DNA of 64,000 bases from CAMLQK01 sp035690865 (lineage in GTDB: Bacteria; Patescibacteriota; Saccharimonadia; Saccharimonadales; UBA4665): positions 1 to 64,000 of the forward strand of contig DASSKE010000004.1 in the NCBI GenBank assembly GCA_035690865.1. The letters run 5' to 3'. Numbering within the stretch: position 1 is the stretch's first letter; every line of letters begins with the position of its first letter. Both the position numbers and the translations under genes were made by a program. Shown in pieces: positions 8,220-16,833 of this stretch. The notes beneath the pieces are model-generated. The model searched no databases. It worked only from the letters and a program-made list of their open reading frames with translations, and was not told where the DNA came from.

Positions 8220-8739
8220 CAACAGGCCGCAAAAGCACCTCTCTTCCTAAAAGGTGTTGTACAAACGCGGATTGAACGGCGCGCTCATAGCGGTGCGCAT
8301 ATTTGTTTGGGTCGGTGCACGCCGCTACACGAATACTCGGCGCGGCCGGCGTTGTGCGTATCGAAAACGCTTCTCTAATATACGTAAACTCTTCTGTGAG
8401 CCGCGGGTCTTCAAGATCGACCATTATCTTGAGGCGACGGGCGGCGAGGCCAACAATACGCGCAACAACCGACTGGTTTGTTGATGCCACTGTTTGGCTA
8501 AGCCGTTGGCGTAAATCGCACATCCGTTCGTTCCAATCATGAGGGGTAAGACTGCTGCGTTCAAACCGGGGCAGAATTGCCGATGGCGGCAAAAGCTCGG
8601 CGCGCAACTGTGTAAAGTTGTGGATGGTAATGTTCGGCTGCTGCGCAATGTCCCGTTGGAAGTCCTTAAATATCTCGTTGTTTCCCTCTTCGAAAAAGAG
8701 CGAACGATTAAACGAAGTATATGGTGACTCCTCGGGCAT
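8158..8739 (-). CDS. Hypothetical protein, third member of a second tandem triplet
   Basis: 193 residues, soluble. It shares with the two upstream genes an N-terminal (Y)xxFNR motif, a central W-x3-M helix and a C-terminal GREVLLRPVAIA segment. The layout resembles the 2H-phosphoesterase (LigT) fold, but here even the first-motif histidine is lost (QLRAEL in place of HLCxxL), so activity of that kind is unlikely. An AGGAGG-type site precedes the ATG. The last 62 bases overlap the RppH-like gene on the other strand. Confidence 0.65.
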   Translation of the reverse strand: MPEESPYTSFNRSLFFEEGNNEIFKDFQRDIAQQPNITIHNFTQLRAELLPPSAILPRFERSSLTPHDWNERMCDLRQRLSQTVASTNQSVVARIVGLAARRLKIMVDLEDPRLTEEFTYIREAFSIRTTPAAPSIRVAACTDPNKYAHRYERAVQSAFVQHLLGREVLLRPVAIAPELPYVWVRPSPQVGGT

Positions 8740-8754
8740 CTAGTCCTCCTATGC

Positions 8755-9351
8755 TTAGCTTTGAGATATTCTCCAATGGTCATGGGTGGCCAGCTGCACG
8801 GGGGCGAGCGTAACGGGTCTCCCCCGCAGATACTGATTGAACGAAGCTTGGAGGTCAGGCAGATGGCCGTATTTAAGAACGCCTCTTTTGTCGGCAATAA
8901 CTCGCGCCAGCCGCAAACAAACTTTGCCGGAAGTAGAGGTGTTATTACCAACCTGTGTATAAAAGAACTTGCTTTCTGCGCTGATTTGCTCAGATTCCAA
9001 ATCAATACTAACGTAATTACCCCGCAGAACAAGATTTGCTAGTGTAGCCGGTGCAGGTTTGTCTGAGTGGTGGCCGGCGGCTACGGCCTGCTCTAGCGTT
9101 GACTGCATACGGGAATTCCAGTCAGCATCCGTTAGGCCGCTTCTATCGTGAATGAACTCCGCATGCTTGGTGGTTATAAGGGGGGTGCATAGGTGCTCAC
9201 CAGAGGTGGGAACAACGAGCTTGTCAAGGCTACGCACGGTATCCTGAAATGACTGCAGCTCTTGCGTAGCCAAATCGCCGAGTATCAGGCAGCGGTTAAA
9301 GCCCACATAGGGCGAGATTTGGGGCAATGATTCTGAGCGTGCTTCGCTCAT
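8755..9351 (-). CDS. Hypothetical protein, second member of the second triplet
   Basis: 198 residues. YVGFNRCL near the N-terminus, then EHLCTPLITTKH, DADWNSRM, a strand-rich middle (LANLVLRGNYVSIDLES) and a C-terminal RGRPVTLAPVQLA. The first histidine motif (HLC) is where 2H phosphoesterases have HxT/S, but the second motif is CLRLAR without histidine. The start overlaps the preceding stop by four bases (ATGA). Function unknown. Confidence 0.65.
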   Translation of the reverse strand: MSEARSESLPQISPYVGFNRCLILGDLATQELQSFQDTVRSLDKLVVPTSGEHLCTPLITTKHAEFIHDRSGLTDADWNSRMQSTLEQAVAAGHHSDKPAPATLANLVLRGNYVSIDLESEQISAESKFFYTQVGNNTSTSGKVCLRLARVIADKRGVLKYGHLPDLQASFNQYLRGRPVTLAPVQLATHDHWRISQS

Positions 9352-9965
9352 GAGGCATGCTCCCCTGCTCGCCAGTGTGATGGCGAAATAGCTTGCAGCG
9401 GCCCAAGAACTACGGTTTGTCCTTGGAGGTCGGTAAAGGCTTCGCGCAAGCTAGCAAAGTGTTGTCTTTTAAAACGGGTGAGCGAGCTGGTGTCAAAATA
9501 CGTAAGCCGTACATTGGCCCGCGGCAAAGGATTGCGTAGCTCGAGGCCTTCGTACAGACTTTCAACTTCAGGGCCAAGTGTGTCGTCTTCGATGACTGCT
9601 ACCAGCGATGAATCGGTTATGGCCAGTCGGCCAAGCGTCACTTCGATAGGTTGGCTTGCAGTTTCACACTCCCCGAGGGTCGTTTGGAGTGTCTCGTCGA
9701 CATGCTTTTCCCATGTGCTAACGTCGGGGAGATGCGATGCGGCCTTATGCATGTACCTTGAGGTTACAAGTTGCGCGCAGAGATGCCTGGCTGATCGCCT
9801 CAGGACGGCGGGGTGTTTAATCTGGCGGACGTGTGCCTGGAACGCCTCAAGCTGTGCAACGGTAGCTCCGCTCATCTCAATACAGCGGTTAAAGCCGTTA
9901 ATGGCATTTTTGGGAAGACCATGGTGCCCAATTGTGGGGGTGCGAAGGGGGGTATGTTCTGACAT
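9348..9965 (-). CDS. Hypothetical protein, first member of the second triplet
   Basis: 205 residues, first gene of the operon, with a good AAGGAG site six bases before the ATG. NGFNRCIE, then RHLCAQLVTSRY, STWEKHVDETL, VTLGRLAITDSSLVAVIED, ANVRLTYFD and QGQTVVLGPLQAIS follow in the order expected for a LigT-like two-lobe fold. The match is by topology and motif spacing only and is not secure. The catalytic HxT pair is not intact. Confidence 0.65.
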   Translation of the reverse strand: MSEHTPLRTPTIGHHGLPKNAINGFNRCIEMSGATVAQLEAFQAHVRQIKHPAVLRRSARHLCAQLVTSRYMHKAASHLPDVSTWEKHVDETLQTTLGECETASQPIEVTLGRLAITDSSLVAVIEDDTLGPEVESLYEGLELRNPLPRANVRLTYFDTSSLTRFKRQHFASLREAFTDLQGQTVVLGPLQAISPSHWRAGEHAS

Positions 9966-9989
9966 AAAGACTCCTTAGTACCTTCTTTA

Positions 9990-10802
9990 TTATGGTGCGC
10001 CGAGGCGCATCGCTACGGTAAGTGCTTCGAAGGGTTTTGAAGGATTCTGAATGAGCCACACGCTCGCGTGGGCGGCTTGCTGCAAGCGCCATACACGACG
10101 TTGCCGCGTGTCCTTAGTGGTGCTCACCTGTCCGGCAACTGCTACACAAAACGCATCGGCATGATGAACCACAATATTAAGCGGAAATTGCAGCGTACAC
10201 CTATGAAGCCACTGGATGAGTTGCATGAGGCTCATACTAAATTGTACTGGCTCGGGTATTTTAAGAGCTTTACCGAGCCGTTGCAGTTGGGAAAGACTTA
10301 GCACAAGTGTAGTGCCGGGCCGATCAGTGATACTTTGAGGAGCTGTCGTAACATAATCTACGGCATCGCGCGTCAAAACCACCGGCTGCGCACATTTTTG
10401 CAAGAACTTTTCGAGCGCGATGGCTGTTTCTGAGTTGCGGCCCAGATCTCCTGCCAGCAGAACGCCATCTGCCCACGAAGCATAAGCCAACATTTCGGCC
10501 AGTGCTTTTTGTGAAAAGCTGCCGCTGGGTGTGCTGGGGGCGTAATCTGCCTCGGCAATAATACGGCCCACAATTTTTTGGATGGCGTCCGGTAAAAGAG
10601 CGTGCACAGCTCCAATGCCAGCCCGCAGGCTTTGGCCGTATGCTTCAGCGGGCGCGGCAAAACCGTGCGCATTGCCGCCAATAATAAGAAGCTTTCCAGC
10701 AAAGGCACGGTTCTCTGGCCTGCTCCATTCCAAGTCCGGAAAAAGCGGCTGGTCGGCGGTTTGAGTGTGCCAGTAGTCTAAGTGCATATGTTTATTGTAC
10801 AC
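9990..10802 (-). CDS. NnrD/YjeF-C-like carbohydrate-kinase-fold protein
   Basis: 270 residues from a GTG at 10802; an ATG at 10787 is an equally plausible start. The N-terminal part follows the NAD(P)H-hydrate dehydratase pattern: GKLLIIGGNAHGF, AYGQSLRAGIGAVHALLPD, ADGVLLAGDLGRN. Those enzymes repair hydrated NAD(P)H using ADP or ATP. The later GNxGM...GSGD motif that carries the catalytic aspartate is not visible; its place is taken by a sequence around VAVAGQVSTT. The protein may therefore be a degenerate relative or bind another ligand. It diverges from the next gene with overlapping promoters. Confidence 0.65.
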   Translation of the reverse strand: MYNKHMHLDYWHTQTADQPLFPDLEWSRPENRAFAGKLLIIGGNAHGFAAPAEAYGQSLRAGIGAVHALLPDAIQKIVGRIIAEADYAPSTPSGSFSQKALAEMLAYASWADGVLLAGDLGRNSETAIALEKFLQKCAQPVVLTRDAVDYVTTAPQSITDRPGTTLVLSLSQLQRLGKALKIPEPVQFSMSLMQLIQWLHRCTLQFPLNIVVHHADAFCVAVAGQVSTTKDTRQRRVWRLQQAAHASVWLIQNPSKPFEALTVAMRLGAP

Positions 10803-10803
10803 T
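10798..10803 (+). promoter_or_regulatory. -10 element TACACT, probable leaderless start
   Basis: TACACT ends seven bases before the ATG at 10811 and no Shine-Dalgarno is present. No good -35 is visible. Confidence 0.4.
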
Positions 10804-10810
10804 GGGTCCT

Positions 10811-11584
10811 ATGACAGAACCTACACCTCAAACTCATTTAGCGCAGAGTGTCACAAGCCACAGGCAGGGCAACCTGGAGGCCGCGGCTGACGGACGATGG
10901 CAGGCTCTATCGGGTATGCAGCCAGCCGACCCGGAGTACCCGGGCGCGTTGGCGGCGGCAGCATTTACCGAGCGCTTGCTGGGCCGCCGCGAAAAGAAGG
11001 AGCTTAACCGCCTCGGCAATGATGCCTACGAACAAGCACACGCCAATCTTGCCAATGCCGACGCCTACTCTAAAGCGCAATTGCAGATTATTCAACACGA
11101 GCTGCCTTCGGTGGCGCTACATAGTGCCGTACTCTCGGCGCGCTTTGGCATTCGTCAGGAAAGACTGTATGGCTTGGATGAGGCCATGGACCATTACGAC
11201 CGGGCGCATGAGCGTGTTGTCGAAGCGTGGGAAGGCGCAAAAACGTTACCGCGTTTTGAGCGCGGCAAAACTGTGCCCTACCTTACGCATCAGCATCAGA
11301 TAAACTTTGCTCGCCGCCGGTCGGTTATAGAAGCGTTGCACCCTAAGGGTTCGGCCACAAAGGCCATAGGCTATGCGGCTATGGCAATGACCATGAGTCC
11401 CTTCTCGGAATCTAGCCGTTTTACGGCAAACACCGATCCTGATGGTGCTCGGTTTGATGTAAAAGCAAAAGCAAAAGCTCTGGCCGGAGGTGCCTTGGCG
11501 TTACGTGTTGCCTTGCTTGATGGAATGCCACGAAGCAGCCGCCCTCGGTTGCTTGCTTGGGCTAACGACCGTGCTGTTCTTTAG
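10811..11584 (+). CDS. Hypothetical all-helical (TPR-like) protein
   Basis: 257 residues, rich in alanine and predicted helical. Segments such as NLEAAADGRWQAL, NDAYEQAHANLANADAYSKAQ and GLDEAMDHYDRAHERVVEAW look like tetratricopeptide-type helix pairs, suggesting a protein-interaction role. No enzymatic motif and no membrane segment. Its stop overlaps that of exonuclease III within TTAG. Confidence 0.6.
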   Translation: MTEPTPQTHLAQSVTSHRQGNLEAAADGRWQALSGMQPADPEYPGALAAAAFTERLLGRREKKELNRLGNDAYEQAHANLANADAYSKAQLQIIQHELPSVALHSAVLSARFGIRQERLYGLDEAMDHYDRAHERVVEAWEGAKTLPRFERGKTVPYLTHQHQINFARRRSVIEALHPKGSATKAIGYAAMAMTMSPFSESSRFTANTDPDGARFDVKAKAKALAGGALALRVALLDGMPRSSRPRLLAWANDRAVL

Positions 11585-12387
11585 GCTTCTGCATCGATGG
11601 TAATACTGATTGGGCAGTGGTCTGAGCCTAATATATCAGCGTGAATTGCAGCTGCTTTTACTTTGTTCTTAAGGCTGTGAGAAACCAAAAAGTAATCAAT
11701 GCGCCAGCCTACGTTGCGTTCCCGCGATTTCGCAAAGTGGCTCCACCACGTGTAATAGCCGTTCCCTTCTTTAAAGAGACGCAAGGTGTCTACAAAACCA
11801 GCATCCAAGAAGTTCTGAAAGCCCTCTCGTTCTTCATCGGTAAAACCTTTTTTGCCGCGGTTGGGCTTGGGGTTTGCCAGGTCGAGTTCGGTATGCGCAA
11901 CGTTTAAGTCGCCGCAAAAAATGACCGGCTTTTTCTTTTCGAGTTCTTTGCAAAAGGCTAAAAAGGCCGGGTCCCAGTGCTTGTGGCGCAGCCCAAGGCG
12001 GTCGAGGCTATCCTTGGCGTTGGGGGTGTACACCGTAACAAGGAAGAAGTCTTTGTACTCGGCGCTAATGACGCGTCCTTCTTTGTTGGGGTCGCCGTAC
12101 ACATCGCCAGTAACGTGATACTTTTTAATAATGTCTTCAGGCAAGCCGTTGATGACGGCGAGTGGTTTGGGTTTGCTAAAAATTGCCGTACCGCTGTAGC
12201 CCTTTTTTTCGGCAGAGTTCCAGTATTCTTCATATGGACGAACGTCGATCTCGGTTTGGCCGCGTTCGGCCTTGGTTTCTTGCAGACATAAAATGTCCGG
12301 CGTTTCTTTGGCGATAAAAGGCATAAATTGTTCTTTGCGGACGGCGGCACGGATGCCGTTGACGTTCCAGGAGTAAATTGTAAGCAT
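11581..12387 (-). CDS. xth: Exodeoxyribonuclease III / AP endonuclease
   Basis: 268 residues, the normal length for the ExoIII family. Metal and catalytic motifs are present in order: SWNVNGIR (residues 6-13), LCLQETKAE, the FCGDLNVAHTELDLANPK core, GWRIDYFLVS and the terminal SDHCPI. The enzyme cleaves abasic sites and removes 3' blocking groups in base excision repair. A TACACT hexamer lies six bases upstream of the ATG and no Shine-Dalgarno is in the right place, so the mRNA is probably leaderless. Confidence 0.95.
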   Translation of the reverse strand: MLTIYSWNVNGIRAAVRKEQFMPFIAKETPDILCLQETKAERGQTEIDVRPYEEYWNSAEKKGYSGTAIFSKPKPLAVINGLPEDIIKKYHVTGDVYGDPNKEGRVISAEYKDFFLVTVYTPNAKDSLDRLGLRHKHWDPAFLAFCKELEKKKPVIFCGDLNVAHTELDLANPKPNRGKKGFTDEEREGFQNFLDAGFVDTLRLFKEGNGYYTWWSHFAKSRERNVGWRIDYFLVSHSLKNKVKAAAIHADILGSDHCPISITIDAEA

Positions 12388-12393
12388 AGGTTT

Positions 12394-12399
12394 AGTGTA
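12394..12399 (-). promoter_or_regulatory. -10 element TACACT of exonuclease III gene
   Basis: TACACT on the minus strand lies six bases before the ATG. An AAGGAG sequence lies upstream of the -10, where it could not serve as a ribosome binding site of this transcript. Confidence 0.4.
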
Positions 12400-12429
12400 G
12401 CACGCTCCTTTTGTAGTTAAAAAAACCTG

Positions 12430-12458
12430 TTGCTTTGGTAAGGAGCCTTTGGTACATT
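12430..12458 (+). promoter_or_regulatory. pyrH promoter, leaderless type
   Basis: TTGCTT (12430-12435), exactly 17 bases, TACATT (12453-12458), then seven bases to the ATG at 12466. The AAGGAG at about 12440 sits inside the spacer, 20 bases from the ATG, so it is not a usable ribosome site. Confidence 0.6.
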
Positions 12459-12465
12459 AAACGCA

Positions 12466-13173
12466 ATGTATAAGCGCATCCTACTGAAGTTCTCGGGTGA
12501 GCAGCTCTCTGGCAAACAAGAGTTTGGCATCGATCCTTCAGTTGCCCGTTATATAGCCGCGGAATGCAAAAAAGTGGTTGAGGCCGGGTGTCAGCTTATT
12601 CTTGTCGTAGGTGGGGGCAATCTAGTCCGCGGCGCGGAACTGGCAGGCGACAGCGGCATCAAGCGTGTTACCGCCGACCAAATGGGAATGCTTTCTGGCC
12701 TTATGAACGCTATGGCCCTTACGGATATATTCGAGGCTGAAGGCCTTAAAACGCGCTGCATGAGCAACATTTACGCTACGCAGCTGGCCGAGTCATATTC
12801 TTTCCGGCTAGCCGAAAAGCACCTGCAACGCGGACGAGTGGTCATTATTGCAGGCGGTTTGGGTCGGCCGTACTTTACGCACGATACGGCGGCGGTGAAT
12901 CTTGGTTTGGAGCTCGGTTGTGATGTTGTCCTTAAGGCTACGAAGGTAGATGGCGTATATGACAAAGACCCAGTCAAGTTTAACGATGCCAAACGCTTCG
13001 AAAAACTCGATTACCAGCAGGCACTCGAAAGCAGCGCTATTACGGTAATGGACAAATCTGCTATTGGATTGGCTATGGAGCAGCATATGCCGGTTATTGT
13101 GCTCGATGCTATGGCTGACAGTAATATCTTTAAAGCAGCCAGCGGTACCCAGGTTGGTACCTACATTAGCTAG
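12466..13173 (+). CDS. pyrH: UMP kinase
   Basis: 235 residues, full length for bacterial UMP kinase of the amino-acid-kinase fold. N-terminal LLKFSGEQL binds phosphate; LVVGGGNLVRG, the ADQMGMLSGLMNAMAL helix, GLGRPYFTHDTAA and LKATKVDGVYDKDP are all characteristic. It phosphorylates UMP to UDP, essential for RNA, DNA and nucleotide-sugar supply. The usual neighbours tsf and frr are absent. The gene has its own promoter and ends in a CTAG stop-stop overlap with the opposing hydrolase. Confidence 0.96.
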   Translation: MYKRILLKFSGEQLSGKQEFGIDPSVARYIAAECKKVVEAGCQLILVVGGGNLVRGAELAGDSGIKRVTADQMGMLSGLMNAMALTDIFEAEGLKTRCMSNIYATQLAESYSFRLAEKHLQRGRVVIIAGGLGRPYFTHDTAAVNLGLELGCDVVLKATKVDGVYDKDPVKFNDAKRFEKLDYQQALESSAITVMDKSAIGLAMEQHMPVIVLDAMADSNIFKAASGTQVGTYIS

Positions 13174-13808
13174 AACGTAATACTCTGCCCTGGTTGGAGT
13201 GATTGGTATTCGGCGCCAACTTTTTTGCAGGCCGCGCCAAGCCAGTTGTCGGCGATACTCTGCCCTTGCGGCGAAAGCAGCGCATTATGTGTTGGAATAC
13301 AGATACGTGGCTTAACCGCCATAATAAAGTCAATTGCTTCGCTCATTTTGAGCCATGGTGCGGTTGCGGGCGCGGCTAAAACCAGACCGTTTTTTTGCTG
13401 TGGAGCGATCAGCGCATCGCCGCCGTAATAAAAAGTGCCGTTTACGAGCACGCCAATATTGTGCGGCTCGGGTGGAAGTATCGGGTGTAGCGGTGCGTGC
13501 ATCTCGCCCGAGAACTGCAACGTAAATGGCCCCACGGTAGCAGTCTGCCCGTCTTGTACAACCGTAACGGGTACGCCGCTTTGCTCAGCGACTTCAGGTG
13601 TGCTAAAGATCTGCACTGCCGGATGAGCACTAACAATGCTTTGTATATGCTTTGGGTCAAAATGGTCGGCGTGATTATGGGTAATAACTACTCCGGCTAT
13701 CGGTCCGATTGCGCTTAAGTCTTCAGTCCAAATGCCCGGGTCAATAACCAGGTTTTGCCCTGCTTCCTGAAGAATAACGCAAGAATGTGTCAATTTGGTC
13801 AGTTTCAT
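13170..13808 (-). CDS. MBL-fold metal-dependent hydrolase (UlaG-like)
   Basis: 212 residues. N-terminal LTHSCVILQ and LVIDPG, then the zinc motif THNHADHFD (HxHxDH), a later histidine in MHAPLH, GGDALIAP and a terminal PTHN. This is the pattern of the short UlaG-type metallo-beta-lactamase-fold hydrolases; the substrate is unknown. An AGGAGG site precedes the ATG. Confidence 0.85.
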   Translation of the reverse strand: MKLTKLTHSCVILQEAGQNLVIDPGIWTEDLSAIGPIAGVVITHNHADHFDPKHIQSIVSAHPAVQIFSTPEVAEQSGVPVTVVQDGQTATVGPFTLQFSGEMHAPLHPILPPEPHNIGVLVNGTFYYGGDALIAPQQKNGLVLAAPATAPWLKMSEAIDFIMAVKPRICIPTHNALLSPQGQSIADNWLGAACKKVGAEYQSLQPGQSITF

Positions 13809-13926
13809 ATATCCTCCTGCTACCTCTGTATTGTACCGCAGGGCGTGGAATAAACAACAGTCGTCTTAAGGAAAAACTCAACTTGCAACGGTATTGTCAG
13901 CCTAGGTAATTGATGAAAGGATTACA

Positions 13927-15306
13927 ATGAATGTATATACGCGGGGAGTGCGTAACGCCTTCCGCAACTCCATACGAACCTTTTCGATCGTCACGATCTT
14001 AGGGTTGAGTGTTGGTTTGGCGCTTACCATGTTGGTGGCGCGCCAGGCGGTAGAAGATAAGATAACTGAGGTTAAGGCGTCGGTCGGTAACACCATTAGC
14101 GTCAGTCCGGCTGGTGTGCAGGGTTTTCAGGGCGGCGGCGATCCACTTACCGTGAGCCAGCTCAGTACCATCAACAATATCACGCACGTTACAAAAGTAA
14201 CCGAAAAGCTTGATGACCGCCTTACAACAGACACGACGAATCTCCAAACGGCTATTGAAGCCGGCTCGCTTGGCCAGCGCCGTGCCGGTGATTCTGGCTT
14301 GCATATAGAAATGCTACCGCCTCCCAGCGGTGCGAGTGGCAGCACTTCTACCGGTACATCTGGCCAAACCACCACAACCTTTACACCGCCCATTATTGTA
14401 ACGGGTGTAAATGATCTTTCGAGTGCCTCAGTATACGGTGGTGATACGGTAAGCTACACCAGTGGCAAGGCACTTGATCCGACAAAAGACGTCAACGAAG
14501 CGGTTGTCGGTAAGGCGCTGGCCGAAAAGAACAACCTGAGCGTTGGCTCAACCTTTACGGCCTATGGCGAAACTATTAAAGTGGTCGGCATTTATGACAC
14601 TGGCAGCACCTTTTCTAACGCTGGGTTGATAATGTCCTTGGCCAGTTTGCAGCGTCTATCCGGTCAAAGCGGATCTGTAACCAGCGCCACGATAACGGTT
14701 GACTCACTTGATAATATTGATAGCGTTACAAGTTCGGTCAAAAGCAAACTTGGTGATAAGGCCGACGTAACAAACGAGCAAGAAAATGCTAAGCAAACCG
14801 TACAGCCGCTCGAAAATGTCAAAACTATTGCCATGTTTAGCCTGATCGGCGCGTTGGTTGCCGGCGCTGTGATTATATTGCTTACCATGATGATGATCGT
14901 GCGCGAACGTCGCCGCGAAATCGGTGTTATGAAGGCCATCGGTTCTTCTAACACTAAAACCATGCTGCAGTTTATGAGCGAATCCGTTACCTTAACGTTA
15001 CTTGGCCTGGTTGTTGGACTGATCGTCGGCATAGCCGCAGCTAACCCGGTAACTAAGGTGTTAGTGACGAACAGCACCGATAGCAGTACAAACTCACAGG
15101 TTAGCCCCGGAGCTGGCCCGCGGATGCGGCTGGAACGCCTCGGTAGCAACAGTTTGCGTAACGTTAAAAACATTCAAGCGAGCGTTGGCTGGGACATTTT
15201 AGCCTATGGTGCCGGTGCGGCAGTGGTTATTGCCATTGTTGGTAGTGCGGTCCCTGCCTACTTTATTAGCAAAGTTCGGCCTGCCGAAGTGATGCGCGCA
15301 GAATAA
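13927..15306 (+). CDS. MacB/FtsX-type ABC transporter permease
   Basis: 459 residues. One N-terminal membrane helix (about 20-38) is followed by a large extracytoplasmic MacB-like core (about 40-295, with Ser/Thr/Gly-rich inserts) and three C-terminal helices. MIVRERRREIGVMKAIGSS just after the second helix is the classic FtsX-domain coupling segment, and the protein ends KVRPAEVMRAE. Such permeases are mechanotransmitters that drive export or extraction of peptides, antibiotics or lipoproteins. It has an AAAGGA site. The ATPase gene follows 11 bases downstream. Confidence 0.9.
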   Translation: MNVYTRGVRNAFRNSIRTFSIVTILGLSVGLALTMLVARQAVEDKITEVKASVGNTISVSPAGVQGFQGGGDPLTVSQLSTINNITHVTKVTEKLDDRLTTDTTNLQTAIEAGSLGQRRAGDSGLHIEMLPPPSGASGSTSTGTSGQTTTTFTPPIIVTGVNDLSSASVYGGDTVSYTSGKALDPTKDVNEAVVGKALAEKNNLSVGSTFTAYGETIKVVGIYDTGSTFSNAGLIMSLASLQRLSGQSGSVTSATITVDSLDNIDSVTSSVKSKLGDKADVTNEQENAKQTVQPLENVKTIAMFSLIGALVAGAVIILLTMMMIVRERRREIGVMKAIGSSNTKTMLQFMSESVTLTLLGLVVGLIVGIAAANPVTKVLVTNSTDSSTNSQVSPGAGPRMRLERLGSNSLRNVKNIQASVGWDILAYGAGAAVVIAIVGSAVPAYFISKVRPAEVMRAE

Positions 15307-15317
15307 GGAGCCATGTA

Positions 15318-15989
15318 ATGTTGCAAGTAACAGATGTTAAAAAAATATTTACCTCGGGTGATGGCCGAGTGACGGCAGTGGACGGTGTATCGTTCACCGT
15401 CCCCGACGGGCAGTTCGCCTCAATTATCGGTAAAAGCGGAAGTGGCAAGAGTACGCTGCTCAGTTTGCTGGGTGCACTCGACAAGCCCAGTGAAGGCCAG
15501 ATTATGGTTGGCGATCAGGATATTACCCGACTACACGACCATAAGCTGATTGCCTATCGCTGCAAGCAGATTGGGTTTGTGTTCCAAAACTACAACCTTG
15601 TGCCCAATTTAACGGCGCTGGAAAATGTCATGCTGCCTATGGAATTTGCTGGCGTAGCTAAAGCTAAGCGGCTCAAACGAGCAGCGGATTTGCTGGAGCA
15701 AGTGGGCCTGGACAGTGAGAAGCAAAGCCGCAAGCCGGGGCGTTTGAGCGGCGGCGAGCAGCAGCGCGTAGCAATTGCCCGCGCGCTGGCTAATGAGCCA
15801 AAACTTATCTTGGCCGATGAACCAACTGGCAACCTTGATTCACAAACCGGCAAGATGATCTTCGATTTACTGCACAGCCTGGCTAAAAGTGAAAATACCA
15901 CCATAGTGGTGGTAACGCATGACTTGGCTATTGCCGGCAAAACGGATCGGACCTTTACGCTGGCAGATGGTAGGCTAGCTGATAGCTAA
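15318..15989 (+). CDS. ABC transporter ATP-binding protein (MacB/LolD family)
   Basis: 223 residues, the normal size. Walker A GKSGSGKST (about 38-46), Q-loop FVFQNYNL, signature LSGGEQQRVAIARAL, Walker B LILADEPTGNLDS and H-loop VVTHD are all intact. Partner of the permease directly upstream. AAGGAGCC precedes the ATG. The stop overlaps the opposing gene's stop within CTAA. Confidence 0.95.
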   Translation: MLQVTDVKKIFTSGDGRVTAVDGVSFTVPDGQFASIIGKSGSGKSTLLSLLGALDKPSEGQIMVGDQDITRLHDHKLIAYRCKQIGFVFQNYNLVPNLTALENVMLPMEFAGVAKAKRLKRAADLLEQVGLDSEKQSRKPGRLSGGEQQRVAIARALANEPKLILADEPTGNLDSQTGKMIFDLLHSLAKSENTTIVVVTHDLAIAGKTDRTFTLADGRLADS

Positions 15990-16750
15990 GCAGAAGCGGC
16001 ATGGCGCTGGGCTTTTTTGACCTGGCGCTTTGCCCGCCGTCGAGCAAAGTAATCGCGTCCGGCGCTGCCTGTCAAATATCCACCAGCAAGGCTAATCGAC
16101 GGCGCCACAAAGAACCCGCTTGCCTCGTACTTTTGAGTGGCTGCAGGGTAATGTGCTTCGGCGGCGGCTGTTCCGACAATGCTGCCCGCGGCAAGCAATA
16201 CGCCTGCTACGTAACTGCCAATGCGCCCGCGCTGACCAAGCTTTTTGTATTGCTTTTTGATGTCCTGGGCTACTTCGGCGTCGGCCTGAAGCTCCAAAGC
16301 CCGCTGCTCTGCTTCAAACTTTTCGATAGCCGCCGTACTCATTGTGTTATAGATGCCTTGCACGTAGGGGTTGAGCGCCGCGGTCTCGCGCTCATTTGTG
16401 TAATAGGTCCGCTCACTCGCTAGCTGCTCAAGATAGTCAATGTCATTGGTCTCACTTGCTAACTGCTCAATTATTTTAATTTCGTCGGTATATTCCGACC
16501 TCAGCTTTTCAGCCTCGGTCATAGCTTTAAGCTCGTGGGTTTCTGCGGCTTGAGAATAGAAGTCGGTAAGTCGCCTTTGCTCGCCATACTCAAAAAGTAC
16601 TTCTTCTACCGCTGGGCGCACCTGTTTTGGCGGGTGCATAGCAATTACTCCAACAGACAGAGGGATATTTGTGGGAATTGCTTCGGGGCCGGACTGCAGT
16701 GGCGTTATAAAAGTGTTGAGCTTGGTAGGCTCGGGTAACTTCTGGTCCAT
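15986..16750 (-). CDS. Hypothetical coiled-coil membrane protein
   Basis: 254 residues. An N-terminal Pro-rich region is followed by a long acidic helical or coiled-coil stretch (about 45-170) and two hydrophobic segments near the C-terminus (about 178-198 and 212-230), then a very basic tail (RRRAKRQVKKAQR). The tail probably faces the cytoplasm. No family recognised. It has a well-formed promoter nine bases before the ATG and no Shine-Dalgarno. Confidence 0.65.
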   Translation of the reverse strand: MDQKLPEPTKLNTFITPLQSGPEAIPTNIPLSVGVIAMHPPKQVRPAVEEVLFEYGEQRRLTDFYSQAAETHELKAMTEAEKLRSEYTDEIKIIEQLASETNDIDYLEQLASERTYYTNERETAALNPYVQGIYNTMSTAAIEKFEAEQRALELQADAEVAQDIKKQYKKLGQRGRIGSYVAGVLLAAGSIVGTAAAEAHYPAATQKYEASGFFVAPSISLAGGYLTGSAGRDYFARRRAKRQVKKAQRHAASA

Positions 16751-16759
16751 ATTATGTAT

Positions 16760-16788
16760 ATAGTACCATCTTTGATGGATAAAGTCAA
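16760..16788 (-). promoter_or_regulatory. Promoter, leaderless type
   Basis: On the minus strand: TTGACT, 17 bases, TACTAT, nine bases, ATG (16750). The expected transcription start leaves at most about three leader bases. Confidence 0.6.
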
Positions 16789-16796
16789 GCCAATCT

Positions 16797-16831
16797 AAAA
16801 AAGCCCCAAGTTGGTATACTCGGGGCTTTTT
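16797..16831 (-). terminator. Terminator of tRNA-Ser
   Basis: A 14-pair hairpin with a six-base loop (on the minus strand AAAAAGCCCCGAGT, loop, ACTTGGGGCTTTTTT, one G-T pair). It lies two bases beyond the tRNA-Ser CCA. The A and T tracts on both sides could let it work in either direction. Confidence 0.9.
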
Positions 16832-16833
16832 GT

